DNA of 64,000 bases from Symsagittifera roscoffensis (Eukaryota > Xenacoelomorpha > Acoela > Convolutidae). Position numbers and translations under genes: made by a program. The stretch lies in assembly GCF_963678635.1 (NCBI RefSeq), contig NC_087067.1, forward strand, positions 61,535,857 to 61,599,856. The letters are read 5' to 3'. The notes below the pieces were generated by a model. That model saw only the letters and a list, made by a program, of their open reading frames with translations, had not been told where the DNA came from and searched no databases. Positions 60,911-64,000 of this stretch are shown one piece after another (the first letter of the stretch is position 1; each line of letters begins with the position of its first letter).

Positions 60911-62194
60911 CAATTAATGTGGTTTAATTGTAGTTCGTTATTTTCTGTGTTATCAATACCTGGGGGGTCTGAAGTTGTTTCTTCATTTGATTGTACTTGA
61001 TTAATTTGTCTTTGATGCTTTGGTGTTTTGCTTCTGTATCTATGTTGAGAATCGGGGTAACGGCTATTATTCCTATGTTAAGATTGGGAATAATTTCTGT
61101 ATCTATTGTTATAGCTTGAGTTTCGGTTCTGTGAATTATGTCGTGATCTGTTTTGGTAGTTATCATTGGGTCTTTGATAGTTTGATCTATTGTATGAATT
61201 GTTTCTTGGTCTGTTGTTTGGATAGTTCTGATTTCGATTGTTTGATGAACTTCTATTCCTATTGTTAGAATAGTTTCTATTTCTATTGTATGATGAATTT
61301 CGTGATCTATTGTTGGAATAGTGTCTATTCCTTCAGTGTGGTTAGGAATTGGTATCAGAAATATTTCTGTTTGAATTCGATCGTGAATAATTATTTCGAT
61401 ATTGATTATTATAACTATTTGATCGACTATATCTATTTTGTGAGGAATTTCTTGAATTTATTTGTTCTGGTGATCTACATCTATAACTTGAGTTATATGG
61501 TGACTGGTTTCTTGAGTAATTCGAGTTGCCTGGAAGTGGTTTTCCAGAGCTGTTATCACTGTGTATGTTTTTGTTTGGTAGGTTTTGATCTTTTTTCATG
61601 TACTGGTAGAATGATTTATTTGGTTCTGTGCTTTTGAGGTTTATTCTGATTATCTTGTTGTTTTTGTCTACATTCGGCAATACTGTGTCCGTATCTTCGG
61701 CAATAATTACACCATTTTTTGAAAGATGTTTTACCTTTAAAGTTTGGGTTCTTTTCACAGATGTTTAGAATTTCAGTGATTTTTTCTGTCAGATCTATAT
61801 CTGATTCTTGTATGTTTATTTATATGTGTAGTATTTGTTTCGATCCGATTAACATACTGTAGTTTTAGATTTTCTGTTTCTTCAAGTTTCATTGTGATTT
61901 CTGTCTGTTCTAGTTTATCTACTAATTTTCTAAAATCTAAATCTGGTTCTCGGATTGAAGAAGGATGAGATGCTCTCTTTTTTATAGCTTTTTTCCTTAG
62001 TTGAGATGTTAAAGTCATCATTAAAATTTCTGTCATCTTTGTGTTTTTGTAATCATGTTTATTGAGTGAATATGCTTTTCGAACTAAAGTTTCGATTCTA
62101 AGTGCCAATTGTTTAATTGTTTCCTTTGGTAATCTGCGAATTTCGTTGCATAAAACTCTTTGATGCTGTTTGTTTCTTTCAGGATCAATCACTT
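60911..62194 (-). pseudogene. Second Ty3-like copy: gag middle/NC tandem unit, cut by the Polinton junction
   Basis: Same 1.3-kb unit as 53,337-57,225: DPERNKQHQRVLCNEIRRLP at the start (near 62,190) and the Asn/Ser/Arg-rich tail toward 60,924. The sequence stops abruptly at about 60,911, where the capsid frame of the Polinton begins. Confidence 0.75.
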
Positions 62195-63490
62195 TTAGTA
62201 TCTGTTGATTCACAATTAATGTGGTTTAATTGTAGTTCGTTATTTTCTGTGTTATCAATACCTGGCGATTCTGAAGTTGTTCTTCATTTGAATGTACTTG
62301 ATTAATTTGTATTTGATGCTTTGGTGTTTTGCCTCTGTATCTATGTTGAGAATCGGGGGTAACGGCTATTATTCCTATGTTAAGATTGGGAATAATTTCT
62401 GTATCTATTGTTATAGCTTGAGTTTCGGTTCTGTGAATTATGTCGTGATCTGTTTTGGTAGTTATCATTGGGTCTTTGATAGTTTGATCTAATGTATGAA
62501 TTGTTTCTTGGTCTGTTGTTTGGATAGTTCTGATTTCGATTGTTTGATTAACTTCCATTCCTATTGTTAGAATAGTTTCTATTTTTATTGTATGATGAAT
62601 TTCGTGATCTATTGTTGGAATAGTGTCTATTCCTTCAGTGTGATTAGGAATTGGTATCAGAAACATTTCTGTTGAATTCGATCGTGAATAATTATTTCTA
62701 TATTGATTGTTTTAACTATTTGATCGACTAATCTATTTTGTGAGGAATTTCTTGAATTTCTTTGTTCTGGTGATCTACCTCTATAACTTGAGTTAAATGG
62801 TGATTGGTTTCTTGAGTAATTCGAGTTGCCTGGAAGTGGTTTTCCAGAGCTGTTATTACTGTGTATGTTTTTGTTTGGTAGGTTTTGATCTTTTTTCATG
62901 TACTGGTAGAATGATTTATTTGGTTCTGTGCTTTTGAGGTTTATTCTGATTATCTTGTTGTTTTTGTCTACATTCGGCAATATTGTGTCCGTATCTTCGG
63001 CAATAATTACACAATTTTTTGAAAGATGGTTTACCTTTAAAGTTTGGGTTCTTTTCACAGATGTTTAGACTTTCAGTGATTTTTTTCTATCAGATCTATA
63101 TCTGATTCTTGTATGTTATTTATATGTGTAGTATTTGTTTCGATCCGATTAACATACTGTAGTTTTAGATTTTCTTTTTCTTCAAGTTTCATTGTGATTT
63201 CTGTCTGTTCTAGTTTATCTACTAATTTTCTAAAATCTAAATCTGGTTCTCGGATTGAAGAAGGATGAGATGCTCTCTTTTTCATAGCTATTTTCCTTAG
63301 TTGAGATGTTAAAGTCATCATTAAAGTTTCTGTCATCTTTGTGTTTTTGTTATCATGTGTATTGAGTGGAATATGCTTTGCGAACTAGTGTTTCGATTCT
63401 AAGTGCCAATTGTTTAATTGTTTCATTTGGTAATCTGCGAGTTTCGTTGCATAAAACTCTTTGATGCTGTTTGTTTCTTTCAGGATCAAA
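62195..63490 (-). pseudogene. Second Ty3-like copy: gag middle/NC unit joined to the true Gag N part
   Basis: As in 55,933-57,225, with frameshifts (for example near 63,365, where YSLNTHDYK is lost, and near 63,085). The zinc knuckle region lies near 62,995-63,035. Unit period about 1.30 kb relative to the copy to its left. Confidence 0.72.
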
Positions 63491-64000
63491 CATTTTTGAG
63501 AATTCTTGTGTGAATCTTTTCCAATCTGATTTTATTTCTATGGGTAGTACTGAAAACCATTTTTGAGCTGCGCCATCTAGTGTCGTTTGTATTAACGCTG
63601 TGCGTCTATGTATCCAACTTTGATGGAGTGGCGTATTGATTGGCTCAGGTCCTATATTTAAGATTAAATTTGCTGTGACTGCATTTAGATAATCTTCCAC
63701 TGAATATTCAGGGTCTGTTCCTGTAAATACCATTAATGGTTTATTGGATGTTATTGACGATACTCCCTTTAGGTATGGATTCATCGTCATTTTGAGTGAT
63801 TCTGCGGGCGTTTGGTATTTGCGAGAAATTTGTAAGTTGATTTTTTGTTATTTCATGTTGTTGAAAATATGGTTGCGGTATTTCATTTTGCATTTGAGTT
63901 GGTTGATAAGAATGCATAGTCATTGGGGTTTGTGATTGTATAGGTTGAAAAGATTGTGTGTTAATTGGGTTCTGTGTATGCATTGGTTGTTGACTCTGTA
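63491..64000 (-). pseudogene. Second Ty3-like copy: Gag N-terminal part, runs off the window
   Basis: The capsid-like frame 63,790-63,353 keeps the Glu codon that is a stop in the other copy (LPIEIKSDWKRFTQEF). Farther right the Gln/Asn/Pro-rich N terminus (INTQSFQPIQSQTP) continues to the window edge after one frameshift near 63,790. Confidence 0.75.

Overview
The window looks like AT-rich genomic DNA from an invertebrate animal. There is no bacterial gene packing. Introns are long and have GT/AG borders. Much of the DNA is simple repeats and several classes of eukaryotic transposon: an RLE-type LINE, two kinds of Ty3-like LTR element, a Polinton/Maverick fragment, tRNA-derived SINE-like units and a foldback MITE. 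I cannot name the phylum.

Region 1 (1-4,668) holds short degenerate repeats, a 4 x 69-bp minisatellite (about 957-1,232) and a decayed plus-strand non-LTR retrotransposon (about 2,632-4,479). The latter has a reverse transcriptase and a zinc-knuckle/restriction-like-endonuclease tail.

Region 2 (about 4,820-33,448, plus strand) is the one host gene I can support. Seven exons join with matching splice phases into one frame of 743 codons from the first ATG. The C-terminal half matches the MEIOC family of meiotic RNA-regulation cofactors. Its introns are full of repeats. Intron 5 carries a complete antisense LTR retrotransposon (15,480-24,043; LTRs of about 2.4 kb; 5-bp target duplication AAGTC). 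That element has gag and an integrase-like ORF but no reverse transcriptase, and the integrase has lost its catalytic Glu and most of its zinc-finger ligands. Intron 6 has a long CCATC-type array interrupted by a 730-bp foldback MITE.

Region 3 (33,449-37,133) is intergenic, with nothing firm.

Region 4 (37,134-57,834, minus strand) is a decayed Ty3/Gypsy-like element. Read right to left it has gag, protease, RT, RNase H, integrase, an envelope-like region, then an unidentified extra ORF. It is inflated by nested tandem duplications: 1.3 kb x3 in gag, 3.2 kb x2 over integrase plus downstream DNA, and 1.67 kb x2.

Region 5 (57,835-60,910) is a Polinton/Maverick fragment on the minus strand. It carries an adenain-like cysteine protease with a probable 69-nt intron and a 5'-truncated major capsid protein, whose frame stops at an abrupt junction with retrotransposon gag DNA.

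Region 6 (60,911-64,000) is a second gag copy of the Ty3-like element, running off the window end.
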